A DNA stretch of 64,000 nt, from the NCBI GenBank assembly GCA_949357655.1, contig CASHTG010000011.1, forward strand, positions 958,460 through 1,022,459, given 5' to 3'. Source of the stretch: Parascedosporium putredinis. Lineage: Eukaryota; Ascomycota; Sordariomycetes; Microascales; Microascaceae. This document shows positions 46,441 to 60,335 of the stretch, piece after piece; position 1 is the first letter of the stretch, and every line of letters starts with the position of its first letter. The translations under genes were made by a program, and so were the position numbers. The notes below the pieces were generated by a model. That model had not been told where the DNA came from. It ran no database searches and worked only from the letters and a program-made list of their open reading frames with translations.

Positions 46441-47260
46441 ACATACTTTATTAATCTCTTTATAGTTTTAATAAAGATATATAAAATATATTATATAATT
46501 ATTAATATTTTTTAATATCTTTATTTAATAAGTATTTTTATTTATTTTCTTAAATATTTTAAATTAGATATAAATAGATATAAGCTTCTATATAGTAATT
46601 TTAAAGGGAAATTCTTTATAAAAACTATAGCTTATCTTTACTAGAACTTAATATCTTATTAATTCTTATTAAAGTATTTTTACTAATCTTAGATTATATA
46701 TTCTTAATATTTTATAACTTATCTCTAGATTATCTATAAATACTCTATTCTTTTTTACTTTTATTATTTTTAATATCTTTTAGAATTATATCTTTTAGTA
46801 TTTTAAAATAGTAATTATATAATATTTAATAAAGATTAACCTCTATTATTATATTAATATAGTTATTTATTAAGAATTCTACTTTTTAAAAGAGTTTTAG
46901 CTAATATTTAATATTTTCTTTATAGACTTTTCTTAAAATAGTTAATATTATAAAATTAGCTTATTTTATCTAGCTATCTATCTATAAATAGAAAATAGTT
47001 AAGATCTACTTTAATATATTTTAGCTCTTATAAAATTCTACTTAAAATTAGCTAATAAAGATTAATCTTTAATTATTTATAATCTTCTATAAAATATTAT
47101 ATTAATATTTAATTTCTTTATAAAAAATCTTTATAAGTTTATTTATATTAATTATTTTTACTTTAAAAATATCTAGATAACTTTTATAAATTAGTTTATA
47201 ATTATAAAAATAATATCTATCTAATCTTTTCCTCCTCTATTATTACTAATATAAGCTTTA

Positions 47261-47384
47261 TTATAAAGTCTAAAATAATTTCCTATTAAAGTTTTACTAA
47301 TAAAAATAAAGATTAAAAGATATTATAAAGTCTAAAATAATTTCCTATTAAAGTTTTACTAATAAAAATAAAGATTAAAAGATA
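47261..47384. repeat. Perfect 62-bp tandem duplication
   Basis: The unit starting TTATAAAGTCTAAAATAATT occurs at 47261-47322 and again at 47323-47384 without a mismatch, inside RIP-mutated sequence. Confidence 0.93.
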
Positions 47385-47953
47385 TATATAAAGTTTATAT
47401 TTTAACCTTTATATATTTTAATATTTTAAGTAATTTATAATATATACTTAGATATCTATCTCTAAGTTCTCCTAGTAGGATTTTCTATAAAAAGCTCTAA
47501 GGTCTTTATCTAGCTTATATACTTAGCTTTTAAATTATTATATTAATTTTAAATAATCTCTACTTTTAATATATATCTTATATAAGATAACTATTCTTCT
47601 TTTAAAGAAGAGGGTTCTATTAGGGTAAAGTAGGACTTTATTCTAAAGTTCTCTTAGAGATTACTTATTAACTTTGGGCAATAGGTATCCTACTCTTATA
47701 ACTAATATATTTTTATTATAAAAAGGCTTTATACTTCTTTTTTAAAGTAAGCTTATATCTTCTAGAATTTCTACTATCTCCCTTTTTAATAATATTTAAA
47801 ACCCTATTAGCTAAGCCTTTTAAGGTTCTTCTAATATCTAAGCTTTCTAATTATATAACTTACCTTATTATTATTAATATATAGATATTTTATATTTTAT
47901 ATTATTTACTAAAGATTATATCTATTTAGTAAACCTATATTTTCTTATTATAC

Positions 47954-48062
47954 TTTCTAAGCTTTATAGGGCTAGATACTACCTATAGAGACTACTTCTC
48001 TATAGGTTATACCTTTAGTATAGTAGTCTAGTACTATATTATAGTTATAATAATAATAGTAT
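47954..48062. repeat. RIP-mutated copy of a 110-bp repeat
   Basis: From ACTTTCTAAGCTTTATAGGG to TATATTATAGTTATAATA this sequence matches 48,367-48,472 base for base except at positions where the other copy has C or G and this has T or A. See the partner entry. Confidence 0.9.
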
Positions 48063-48366
48063 TACTATATTTAAACCTTAATCCTTCTACTATTATAATT
48101 CTTTCTATATAGTAGATTTCTTTCTAGCTAGTATAGCTCTAGAATCGATACCTAATAGGTATTCCTCTATCTTTATACTTTAGTAAGTATACTATAGTTA
48201 AAAAGAAGAATAAGAAGGGGTTTAGAGTATATAGACCCCTTTATAATATAACCTAAGTACTTGAGAATATAAGCTATTAGTAGAAATAGGTTTATTTTAA
48301 TCGATAGTACTTAGGTCTATTAGGGTTAGTGGCTAGAGTACCTTTAGAGGGGGCACTATTATACTT

Positions 48367-48520
48367 TCTAACCTTGATAGGGCTAGATACTGCCTGTAGA
48401 GACTACTTCTCTACAGGTCACACCTTTAGCATAGCGGTCTAGCGCTGCGTCATAGTCATAACACTAGGCACCTGAGTGTGGGCAGATAGAAGGGATAGGG
48501 TTTTAGCACCTTAGAGGTTT
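48367..48520. repeat. Near-original copy of the repeat, with a foldback-type terminus
   Basis: This copy keeps CTGCCTGTAGAG, CTACAGGTCACACC and GCGGTCTAGCGCTGCGTCATAG, which are all AT-shifted in the 47,954 copy. It continues into GGGCAGATAGAAGGGATAGGGTTTTAGCACC (48,480-48,510), the same terminus as that of the foldback arms at 30,210-30,245 and 30,598-30,650. Confidence 0.85.
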
Positions 48521-51500
48521 TTGACTATATCACTATAAAAGGGAGGAAGGACTATATACTATATTAAAAGATGGTGAAATAGTATATTAATAATAATAAT
48601 AATAAAAGATTCTATTTATATATTTAAAACTTTAAAGATATATAAAATCTAAGAGGGTAATCAGCTTATAAAACCAGTTCTAGTTTCTCATCCTAATATA
48701 CCTAAAAGGTAAATAAAAATACTAAGAAAACTAAAAAAAGCTATAATGGTCCTATATTTCCTATTTATATAGTTATTTTAGCTATATAAAAAGACACTTT
48801 TAATAGTTTCTAGTTTCTTAATTTATACTAAAATTCTAATATACTTTTATAATAAGGGCTATTTTACCTTACTTTTTCCTACCTATTTCACCTAAAAGGA
48901 AATATAATAGTAGAAATATTTATTTTCACTAGAATAGCTTAAAGTTATTTTACTTTTTAATTATAACTTTTAATAATAGCTTACCTATTAATATATAAGT
49001 AAATCACCCTCTAATATATAATTCTATATAAAATAGCCTTTATAGATAGCCTTATAATATTTATAAGCTCTATTTAGGTAATATATACTTATATTAAATT
49101 ACTATAAGCTCTTAAAGATAATAATATTAATAACTTAATCTAAACTTCTATTATTTATTATATCTAACTAACTATTTAAAATATTAATAACCTAATAGAA
49201 GCCCTTTAATAAATATATAAACTATACTATTATAAAGATAAAGATTTTAAATACTTCTTTTAAATACTAAAGCTAATATTTAATACCCTAGTTAAATAGT
49301 TTATAGATTATATTATAGTTTAAACTATATATTATTAGTTATTATCCTAGAAGTTAATAATCTTCTTTATAATATTAATATTTGATATACCTTAATATTA
49401 AATTATAATAATATTCTAGATATTATAAAGTATAGTTTTAATAATCTTTAACTAGATCTTTTATAAGATCTAAAAACTAGTAAAATAAGAAATTACCTTA
49501 CTAATAGATAAATATCTATCTCTAAAGATTAAATTAGATAGCTAGAACTACTAATTTAATAAATATATATATATTATTAATAATATATATATCTTAGCTT
49601 TTATTCCTAAAGATATATAATAGTACTTTTAGAATTATAAAAGATCTCTTATATAAAATATCTTTATTATTATTACCTATTATAGAATAATAGTTTATAT
49701 CTTTACTAGTATAGAAGGATTAATAAGTAATAATAGATTACTTTAAGCTTTATATTTAGCTAACTTTTAAATTCTAAAAGGTTACTTCTACCTTATAGAT
49801 ATTAGATTTAACTTTATATAAGGTATTATAATACTATATCCTAACTAATACTATTATCTTTAAAACTAATAGGTAATATTAAATCCTTTATCTATATTAA
49901 AAGAGCTATATAATCTAAGATATTTAAATCTTTAGATAATTATAAAAGGGTATTTAGACTATTAAAGTAGAGATAGAAAATTATCTAGTTATTATATATA
50001 TATATATATATATATATTTATTTATCACTATAGGTATAGGTCTAGCTAATAACTAGTTATATACTCCTATTAGAGTATTAGGTAGAGTAGGTAGTCCCTA
50101 TTCTATATTTTCACTCTCTCCTATTATATAGTATAAAAACTATACTTAATATATAAAGTAGAATAAAGGGAATAATAATATAGATAATAAAAAGAATAAA
50201 GGATATATAATATTAGCTCCTACTATTTAAAAGAGAAATATAAGAGTATAAATTTAGTTAAAAGGAATATCTACTAAGTATTACCTATATAAGCATAGTT
50301 CTAGATAGCTTACTAATACTTATTACTCTAATATTTTTAATCTACTAGCTTATTTAAGGTAGGTATTTAGCTTTAGGTATTTAAGGGCCCTACTAGGTAG
50401 ATCTTCTTATAGAACTTTATAGCCTTTTCTAAAGTTATAAAAGCTATTAGTTTTTAGAGGACTATTTTTAATATTTCCTCTAAGTTATATCTTTATCTAT
50501 TCTTATTATATAAAGTATCTAGTTAGTTAATCTCTATTATTACTATATAAGCTCTCTAATAGTAAGTAAAGTACTTAGATATCTTATTATATCTATAATA
50601 GTAGTTTATAGAGTAGTTAGTATAGTTGAACTATATATAGTATATTATAAAGTCTCTATAGCTAATCCTTAATTAGATTAGGTAGGTTAATAGCTTTCTT
50701 AGTAATATTAGTTCTAAAGCCTAATTCCTTAGTTTAATATCTTTCTATAGCTAGGCTTTATATCTAGTTAGTTTTATATCTTTATACTATACTTTAAAGG
50801 CTTATTTCTTCTATTATTTTACTAGGGCCTTTATACCTACTAATATTAGTTAGCTTTAATAGTTATTAGTAATATAGTTATAAGTAGTAATATATAGTTA
50901 GTCTATAGCTTTATTACTATTAATCTTTATATAGCTTAAGTACTATTTAATATCTATTAGGGCCCTTATTTATCCTACTATATCCTCTAGTAGATAAATT
51001 CTATTTATAAGGATATTAGGTATTACTTAATAACCTAATAATTACTATTTAGTTATCTATATAATAGGTATATCTTTATATTTATAGCTATAATTAGGTT
51101 ACCTTCTTTTTAAACTTTTATTAACCCTTTTAGCCTCTTTATTAAATATTATAGTATTATAGAGGTATCTATATCCTTATCTTATCTCCTAGCTAGCCTA
51201 TTATATTAAGTAGGCCTATATAGCTTTACTATCCTTTTCTAAGCTATCTAAGAAGATTAATATATAGTTTAGGCCTATTATAGGGAGCTAAGCTTTAAAG
51301 TCCTCTATAGCTATTTCTTTTCCCCTTAAGTAGATATTAGGGTAGGTATTAGAGAAATATTAGTATAGTAGTACTAATATAGGGGTAGTTCCCCTATTAG
51401 TTTAGAGTTATATATAAGTTAGGAGGGTTATACTAGGACCTTTAACTTCTATTTCCTATAGGTTATAGCTCTTAGAGTAAGGTAGAAAAGGTATTTATTA

Positions 51501-54500
51501 TTAACTATTACTATCTTTATTAAATATCTAAATCTATACTAGTTAGTATAAAGTATTACTATTAAGATTACTACTTTATAATATAAGGTAGTAATTAAGG
51601 TTATCTTCTAGGCTAGTATTACTATATAAAATATAATAGTCTAGGCTTTATATATTTCTAGGCTATATATAAGGTATATAGAGGGGAGATATAGACTTTT
51701 CCTTTAATAATATTATTATATCCCTACTTTAAGGCTTATTTACCTTTTTATTATATTTCTACTTTAAAATATATAATAGTTAGTATATAAGCTATTATAA
51801 TATTCTAAAATAGCTATACTAAAGGTCTAAAGTTTATATTAGTAAGGTTATAGATATAGTTTACTATCTTAAAGCCTTTCTATACCTATATTTTTATATA
51901 TTAGTTAAATTTTAGTTATCTATCTAAGATATAGTTTAGCTAATATACTATTATAGGTCTACTACTATTATCTATCTTTATATATATAACTATTACTTTA
52001 TATTAGTACTCTAAGATATTAATTAAGGGGAAGGTTAGAGGGTTTTTATCTAAAGAAGACCTAGACCTCTACTTTATTAAGGTTAAATTCTATACTATAA
52101 TTTTTATATTATTATAGCTATCTATATATTATTTCTATAACTTTTACTATTACTTCTATAATATTATATCCTACTATTATTATATAAAAGTTATTAGTAT
52201 ATCTAAAGTAGTTCTCCTTATCTCTAAAGAGGTATAGATCTACTATATAGAGTATATAGCTTATAAGAGATATTAGAGATCCCTATAGTAAGCTAATTAG
52301 GTTTAATAGTATATAATATTAAAGGTAGTAGTCTCTAAAAATAACCTTAATAGAATATAATTTAGTAAAGCTCTCCTACTAATATATTATTAGTTTATCC
52401 TATCTTTACTATTATATATAATATATTATCTAGCTATATAATATTATATTAAAAGCTCCTTTTATTATTAATTACTATAACTACCTTTTAGCTTTATATT
52501 AGTAGGGTTTCTACCTTATATATTAGAATTAAGACTAGGTTAGTAGCTAACTAGCTTAGGAGTACCCTAATATACTAGGGGTTTAAGATATTAGTAGATA
52601 TAGTATAGAAGGTAATATACTTTATAATTACTCTCTTAAATCCTTTCCTAAAGATATTAAGTAGTATAATTAGTTAATATCCTTATATTATACTTAGATC
52701 CTTTCCTTATTTATCTATTATAATAATATCTCTATAATAGAAAGCTTAGGGGTAATATTTTAACTCCTATAGATATTAAAGAGGTCTATAACTATATTAC
52801 TAATATAAAGCTAGGCTATTTTAAATAGGAGGATATTAATTCTATCCCCTAGATATTATTATTAATATACCTATTATCTATTTCTCTACTTCTACTTTTA
52901 GAAAAGGGGTCTAATAGTATAAGTTATTAAAGTATAATAAGTAGATCTTATAGGTCTAATATATCTTCTATAAAAATAAGTAGGTAAGTTTTATTATCTA
53001 GAAGATTTCTCCTTTATCTTTATCTTTATAATAGGTTATTCTATTATAGGTTATTAGGGGACTATTACTAAGGGCTTGCTTTATATTATCTAATAACCTT
53101 ATAGAGCTCCTTATTATTCTTTACTTCTTTAATATAGCTCCTCTAATAGCTCCTCTAAGCTAATCTAACTACCTTCTTTATATCTTCTAAAGTTCTTATT
53201 TATCTTCCTATTATTTAGCTATAAAAGCCTCTCTATAAGCCTCCTAATATTCCTAGTTCTATTATAGTTTATAGTTACTATAACTTCCTTTTTCTCTTTC
53301 TTATACCTTCTTAGAGTACTAGTTAAGATATAGATAAGTATATTAGCTCTCTAGTCTACTTTTTAGGTTATCTTTTATAATAAGGGGAGGTATTATATTA
53401 TATATATTAGCTTATCTTAAAAATACCTATAGCTCTTTAGGTAATATATACCTATTTAGGGATTTTATATCCTTAGCTAGATATATTAAAGCTAAAAGGT
53501 CCTAGTTATTAGTCTATAAGGGAGGGTAGTTTTAGCTATTAGGTTAGCTTTATAGTTAAAATAGGGTATAGATATAAAGGCTAGGTCTATAATAATACCC
53601 CTCTTATCTTCTATTTAATATATAGTCTACTTAGAGGTATTTATTAACTATAAGCTATATTCTTTTATCTAATCTACTATCTTATTACTTTACTACTTTA
53701 TCTAGGAATCATAAGGTCTTATATATAGTATAAGGTATTAAAATCCCTATAGATAATAATATTTTCTAAGGGATCTAGTCTACTATTATAAGGTCTATTT
53801 ATATATTAATATATAGTTTTAGGGGTATTAGGGTTTATTAAGGTATCTTTATATAGGTTAAAGAAGGTTATCCCCTAACCTCTATTAGGAGTATATCTTT
53901 ATATCCTAGTATTAGGGATAAGGTCTATTAGGCTAGTAGTCCTTTTTTATATATATAACTACCTTTAATACTTAGGCTATATCTATTATTAAGATAAACT
54001 TCTATATCTTAGGGTATTTTAGATAATATATTTTAAGCTTCTATATATAGGTTCTTAGTATATTATTATATTAGCCCCTACCTAGTAGTAATAGTAATTA
54101 ATATATATAAAGATAGTCTTCCTTTCCTAATATTCTATTAGATAAAAGAGATACCTTTCTCTAAGGTCTATATTTTATAGTAGTACCTATTATTATATTA
54201 GTTTATATAGGGGGAAGGGGTCTTACCTTATTAACTACTATTAACTATATATCTAAGAAGGTCTATTCTATTACTAGTAGTAGTAGCTAGGATTCTACTA
54301 TTAGTATAGGTTTAGGTATTATTCTATTATCTATAGGGTAGTCTTAAGAGTTACTTTATAAGCTATCTAAGTAGTTAATATATATATTAACTTAGTTAAT
54401 TTAGGGGTTAGCTTAGGGGTTAAAGGGGGTATCTATTACTATAAGGTTAAGGTCTATATTAGTACTTAGGGTTATATTCCCTATTTTATTTTCCTTAGTA

Positions 54501-54570
54501 GTAGCTATAGAGGCTACTAATATAGTATATCCTACCTTATTATAAGGTTTAGTAGTAGTAGTAAGGTCTA

Positions 54571-54645
54571 TATTAGTAGGGTTATATTAGTAGGGGTTAT
54601 ATTAGTAGGGGTTATATTAGTAGGGGTTATATTAGTAGGGGCTAC
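54571..54645. repeat. 17-bp tandem repeat
   Basis: Four or more units of TTATATTAGTAGGGG(TTA-overlap, period 17) stand in tandem inside the LINE relic; the first unit has one G fewer. Confidence 0.88.
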
Positions 54646-55454
54646 TCTATAGGTTTAGTATAAGTATATATAAGTACCTATTACTAGTAGAGTCCTTCTT
54701 TATAGATCTATTTTATCTAGTTAAAGGATAGCTTAGTTACCCTTCCCCCTTCCCTTTAAGGCCTTAGTAGGTATCTTTAGTATATAGCCTTATATAGTCT
54801 ATTATAGTTTAGGTATTTTAGCTTATAGGGGTTTAATATATTATAGACTATATCCCTATACTAAGGGTACTTTATATTATATCTATATATATAGGTTAGG
54901 TAGAAGCCCTAGTAATATCTATATTAATAGATTAAGGTCCTTTCTTCCTTCTTTTAGGTTTATATAGATAATTTAAAGAGGTAGAAGAATACCTCTAGGG
55001 GGTCTAGAAGGTAATCTACTATAAGTCTATATCCTATTAGTTATAGCTATTAAACTTCTAGATATTAATTAGATCCTATCTTATCTTACTTTTTATCTCC
55101 TAGTAGATAATCTTAATAGTAACCTTATTTATATAGTACTCTTATATTATATTATATATAATATAATAGTATTAATATTCTATATATTTAATCTATTATA
55201 CCTATAGGGCTTTAGTTAGTCTACCCTCTATACTAAAGATCTTCTATTAATATTTTAAGAGCTAAATAGTAATAGTAGTATTAAACTAGGTCTATTCTAC
55301 TTTAAGGATATCTTAATATTATAGGCTATATAGGTTATAATATTCTATTAGATATAGAAGAGGGTAGTAAGGTCTTTAAGTTATTAGACTACTTCTAAGG
55401 TATAGTAGATAAAGTCCTCTAGTCCCTCTCCCTCTTCCTTTCTAGGTTTACTTA

Positions 55455-55478
55455 TTAGGGTTAGGATTAGGGTTAGGC
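55455..55478. repeat. Telomere-like hexamers
   Basis: TTAGGG, TTAGGA, TTAGGG and TTAGGC follow each other in exact 6-bp register. TTAGGG is the telomere repeat of most filamentous fungi. It could be chance in an AT-rich sequence. Confidence 0.5.
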
Positions 55479-56616
55479 CTATAACTATAGTTATAGCTTA
55501 GGTAGTATTTATCTCTATATTTAAAGTAGTACTAGGGGGCTACTAAGGCTCTAGCTATATTTACCTAGCTACTATTCTAAAGTCTAGCTCTAGGGCTAGT
55601 TATTAGTAATAGGTATCAATTATTAGTTCTAAAGGCTCTTCTACTAATATCCTAGTCTTTTATTAGATAATATAGATAAAATCCTCCCTAATTATATTGT
55701 ATACTAGACCTCTATTAGGTATTCTTTTATTATATATTTAATTACTATAATAGTATAAGTAATAAAGATCTTAGTAACCTCCCCTTATAGTAGATTTTCT
55801 TAATTACTTCTTCTATTATATATTACTATATATTAGTAATCTTACTTATATAGCTTTCCTATAGATAGCTTCTTTAATATTACTTAGTAACTAGATTCTA
55901 ATATAGTATAAAGGGAGGGAGAGGGAAGAGGAAGACTTTTCCTACCCCTAGGTAATATATAGTTATTAGTAGTTAGGTTAGTATCTATTAGAGAATATAA
56001 GTCTATTATATATTAGGGGTTAGGGCCCCTTTTCTTATAGGGATATATATAAGGATTTTTCTAGGTAGGCTTTTACTAGTAGAGTCCTTCTAAGGCTTAT
56101 ACTAGCTTATACCTATATTCCTAATATATATATTATTTTTCTCCTTATAGAACTTAATAAGCTCTTTAAAGTGATATATAGTGATCCTAGATTTCTAGAT
56201 ATATTAGTAGGCTATAGCTTAGGGCTAGTTAGGGGTTTAGAGGTATAGTATACTATTATCTATTTATTAGTAGGATTAGTATATTTTTATAGAAACCTTA
56301 ATAAAAGTAGGTTCCTATAGGAAAGTTATAGGAAGGATATATCTAGTTATTAATATTAAAGTATATAATACTAAACTAAGTTCTAATAATCTATATATAT
56401 ATAATACTCTATAATTTTAGACTTAATATTAAACTATTATTAGCTAATATAATTTAGAAATAAGCTTTTAATATTATAAGGAAATATATTAATTAGATTA
56501 GATAAGAAATAACTACTTTATAGGACTTTTAGATAATAATTAGTATTTAGAATTAGAATCTTATTAAAAATATTTTAATATATATATAAAATTAATATTT
56601 TAATATATATATATAA

Positions 56617-56621
<5 letters not shown>

Positions 56622-56651
<30 letters not shown>
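56622..56651. repeat. (TA)n microsatellite
   Basis: About 15 TA units at the right side of the LINE relic. Confidence 0.9.
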
Positions 56652-56654
<3 letters not shown>

Positions 56655-59599
56655 TAATAATTAAAGTCTATTATACCTTATTATATCTTATCTAATATAG
56701 TAAGGTTAAACTTTATATCTATTAAAAACCCCCTTTAAGTTAGCTAGTTCTTTTTCTATTAATAGCTTAGAAAGCTTAAAATAGCTCTATATAGATTAAT
56801 AAGCTATAAAAGAGCTTACTAATAATAAATATATCTATATTAATTAGTTTATTACTAAAGTTATCTTATATATCTTTTATTATAATATATATAATCCTAC
56901 CCCTACCTTATTAGCTTTATAATAATAGAACTATTATAACTTTAGCTTACCTACTAGTTATCTATTTAAAGATATTAATAACTATTTTAAATACCTAAAT
57001 AACTAAGTCTATATTTTTTATTAGTATTTTTAATAATCTTTAACTATAATATATAAAATAATTTATCTTTCTTATAACTTTTCTATAGTAACCTACCTTT
57101 ATTAAAGGTTTCTATAGGCCCACTAATCTATTACTAATATATTAGATTATATACTATACCTAGAAACTAGTAAAACTAGCTATAGGTATAACCTAATAAT
57201 ACCCCTAAAAAACTAGGTAAATCTAATATTAAAAGATAGAGCTTACTAAGCTCTACTAAAAGGAAAATAATATACCTACCTATAACCCTTATACTACCTA
57301 ATATAAACCTTAGAAAGATTTAAATTATAATAGAGAAGAATATAAACCTTCTAAAAATACTAATAGTCTAACCTATAAATAAATAAATATTATTAACCTA
57401 CTTATACCCTAATACCTAATAATAAGATATATAATAATATATCTTATAGAGATCTTAGCTACTACTTTAAAGAATAAGAAACTTTATTAATATTAGCTAA
57501 ACCCTTTAGAAAACTAAAACTATATATATAGAGCTAATAATATAATATAATATATAATAAAAGATATTATTACTATAATAAAGAGGAAAAGTAAAGTTAT
57601 AGAGATCTTTATTATTTATACTATTACTATAATAGAATATATAAAATAGGACTTTCTAGAAGAATCCTAATATATTAATATATTTAAAGAGGACTTTATC
57701 TACTTAATATAATAGAAGAGCTTATAAAGAGTTTAAAATAGTAATATAATCTTAAATAATACCCCTAAAACCTAAACCTAAAAGCTATATAGACCCCTAA
57801 AATACCTAAGCTTAAATAGCTAAAAGTATCTCCTATCCTAACCCTAACCTTAAGCTAAAGCCCCTAGGTTAGGCTTAGGAAGATAAAGAACCCTTATATA
57901 TTATAAGAGAAATTAGAAGACCTAAAAACCTTTATCTATTTTACCTTAAAAGAGCTAAACTATTTAGAAAACCTAATAGCCCTCTTCTAAATTAAGGAGA
58001 ATATTAATTATTATATAAACTTATAATATTAAGAAATCTTAAAAATTAAATAGATCTAAACTAATATAGTTATTATAATATACCTTTTATTATAATAAGA
58101 TATAATTATAATAATAGCTAAAGAGATTAAAACTATATTATATATAATAAAAGTAAAAGTAGTAAAATATTAATATTATTATATAGTTTATAATATAATA
58201 AATAATAATAATAGTAAAGAAATAATAAAGGAGATTATTAGCTAAAAGGCTAAGGTAAAGATAGGTTAGGTATTAATAGATATATATAAGAGCTATAACT
58301 ATAACCTATATAGATTAACTTCCTAGTAAATTATATTTTAATAGCTAATATAGTTTTTCTATCTCTTTAAGATATCTTTATAAACTTTAAAAGGAAGAGA
58401 AAAACTCTAATATATTAGTATAACTAATATTAAGACTTTTATCTTAGCTATATCTATAGATATAACCTTAAATACCCTAAATATAGTAATAAACTATATA
58501 ATAAAGAAACTTCTTATTAGGTTAGCTACTTAAACTATTATAGCTTATATAAAGTAACCTACCTAAAATACCTAATCTAATTAAAGTAGGAGAAAGGCTA
58601 GATTATCTAACCTATATATTAATAAATATAGTAGATCTAATAATAGGGCTTTAAATAAAAGAGCTAAACTATAACCCCCTATCTCCCCTAGCTATAGAAA
58701 AGGATAAAGAGGAAGACTTAAGCCCCCCTCTAGCTACTTTAGAGACTAACCTTATATTTATAACTTCCCTAGAAGGGGACTTAGAAGGATAGAGGGTATA
58801 AGCTATACCCCTTAATTAGGGACCTAGAGATATCTAATATCTTAGAAGTAGATATAGATAATAAGAAGAGGAAGAACCTAGAAGAGCTAAAGGGATATTT
58901 AATATAAAGAGGGTAGCTTAAAACCTAGAAAAGCTACTTTTAATATAGACTTAGATATTAATATTAATAAACCTTATCTAAAGTAGGTTTTCTACCTAGA
59001 TTATAAAAGTAGATAGGAAGAATATCTAATAGATATTATTAATAAACCTATAACCTAATAGATATTATTATAAAGTTTAAACCCTAAGAAAAGATATTAT
59101 TTTTATCTAATAGAATATTAATAAAAAGGAGGATATCTTTATATATATCTATAGTTATTATAATTAGTAAAGGTATAAATATATTTATATTTTAAAAACT
59201 ATTATTTAACTAGATATCTCTATTAGATATATATTTATTATTAAACTAATAAAAACTAATTATAAAATTATAAAAAAATAATTTCCTATTTTTAAGATAA
59301 AAAGACTTTTCTATTAATTACTAGTTTATTTAAAATAATAAAATAAAATAATAATAATTAGCTAATATAGATTAAAATAGTTAAATATAATATTTATAAA
59401 ATATAAAAACCTACTTACTTTTATATAAAAATATATAAACTAATTATTTTATAATAATAAAGATTAATTTTATTAAATATATATTAATATTATTATTATT
59501 ATTATTATATTATTTTACTATATTTATATAATATATAGTTTTTCTACTTTTATAATAATATAATAAAAACCTCTAAAATATTAAAACCTTTATCTTTTA

Positions 59600-60335
59600 T
59601 TATCTATTTACTTTTATAATACCTTTATTATATTTTTAACTTATTATAGATCTACTTTTATAAATAATATATAACTATAAGGTTAATATACCCTCCCCTT
59701 TAGCTAAATAATAATCTATCTAAAATTCTATTATTATATTATATCTAATATCTCTTCTATTATTACTCTTCTATTATATATTATATTAGCTTTTAGCTTT
59801 TAACCTCTTAATAACCTTATTAAGTTTAACTATTTACCTATTTATTTTAGTTAAATATAGTTAGCTATAATTATTTCTCTTTATATTTTCTATTTTTAAG
59901 TTATAACTTACTTAAAAGTCCTTTTTTATAGTTATACTTTTTATAATATCTTTATAGTTACTTTTTCTATTAATCTCCTTATAATTACTCCTCCTATTAG
60001 CTACTTTATAACTATACCTTCTATTAATCTCCTTATATTGCCTCCTCTTTTTAAGTAGGCTAGATAGCCTCCTTTACTCCTTTTACCTTATTACCTTATA
60101 TATCCTCTCCCTTTCTTTCTTTATCTTTTACTTTTTATATTTACTTAATATTAATATCCCCTTTTATATAAGGTACCTTTCCTCTTATCTATACTTATTT
60201 TTTATTTTTCTCTTTTCCCTTTAACTTTAACTATTTCTAGCCTTTTTACCCCTCTTTTAGATAAAGTAAGTCTAACTTTTTACTTTATAGCTTTATAGCT
60301 TTCTAACTTTATAACTCCCTCTCTCCTTTTTCTTA
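59600..60335 (-). mobile_element. LTR-like repeat, copy 2 (inverted)
   Basis: Reading the minus strand from 60,332: a purine tract (60,314-60,332), then TTATAAAGTTAGAAAGC and the same order of blocks as copy 1, including AGATAGATTATTATTTAGCTAAA. Sequence upstream of the purine tract (60,340-60,535) also matches 41,840-42,024 in copy 1, so the copies share internal sequence too. Confidence 0.5.

Larger units (their letters stand above)
49993..56300 (-). mobile_element. LINE (Tad1-like) retrotransposon relic
   Basis: On the minus strand around 52,190-52,330 the translation follows LINE reverse transcriptase: GSLIS-LI-Y-LYIVDLY, then RYTNNF at the position of the YADD active-site box (52190-52201), where both Asp codons read AAT/AAC, a RIP-type change. 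A (TA)n run at 49,993-50,018 could be the 3' tail, so the element would run leftwards from about 56,300. Outer limits and the second open frame are inferred, not seen. Confidence 0.5.
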
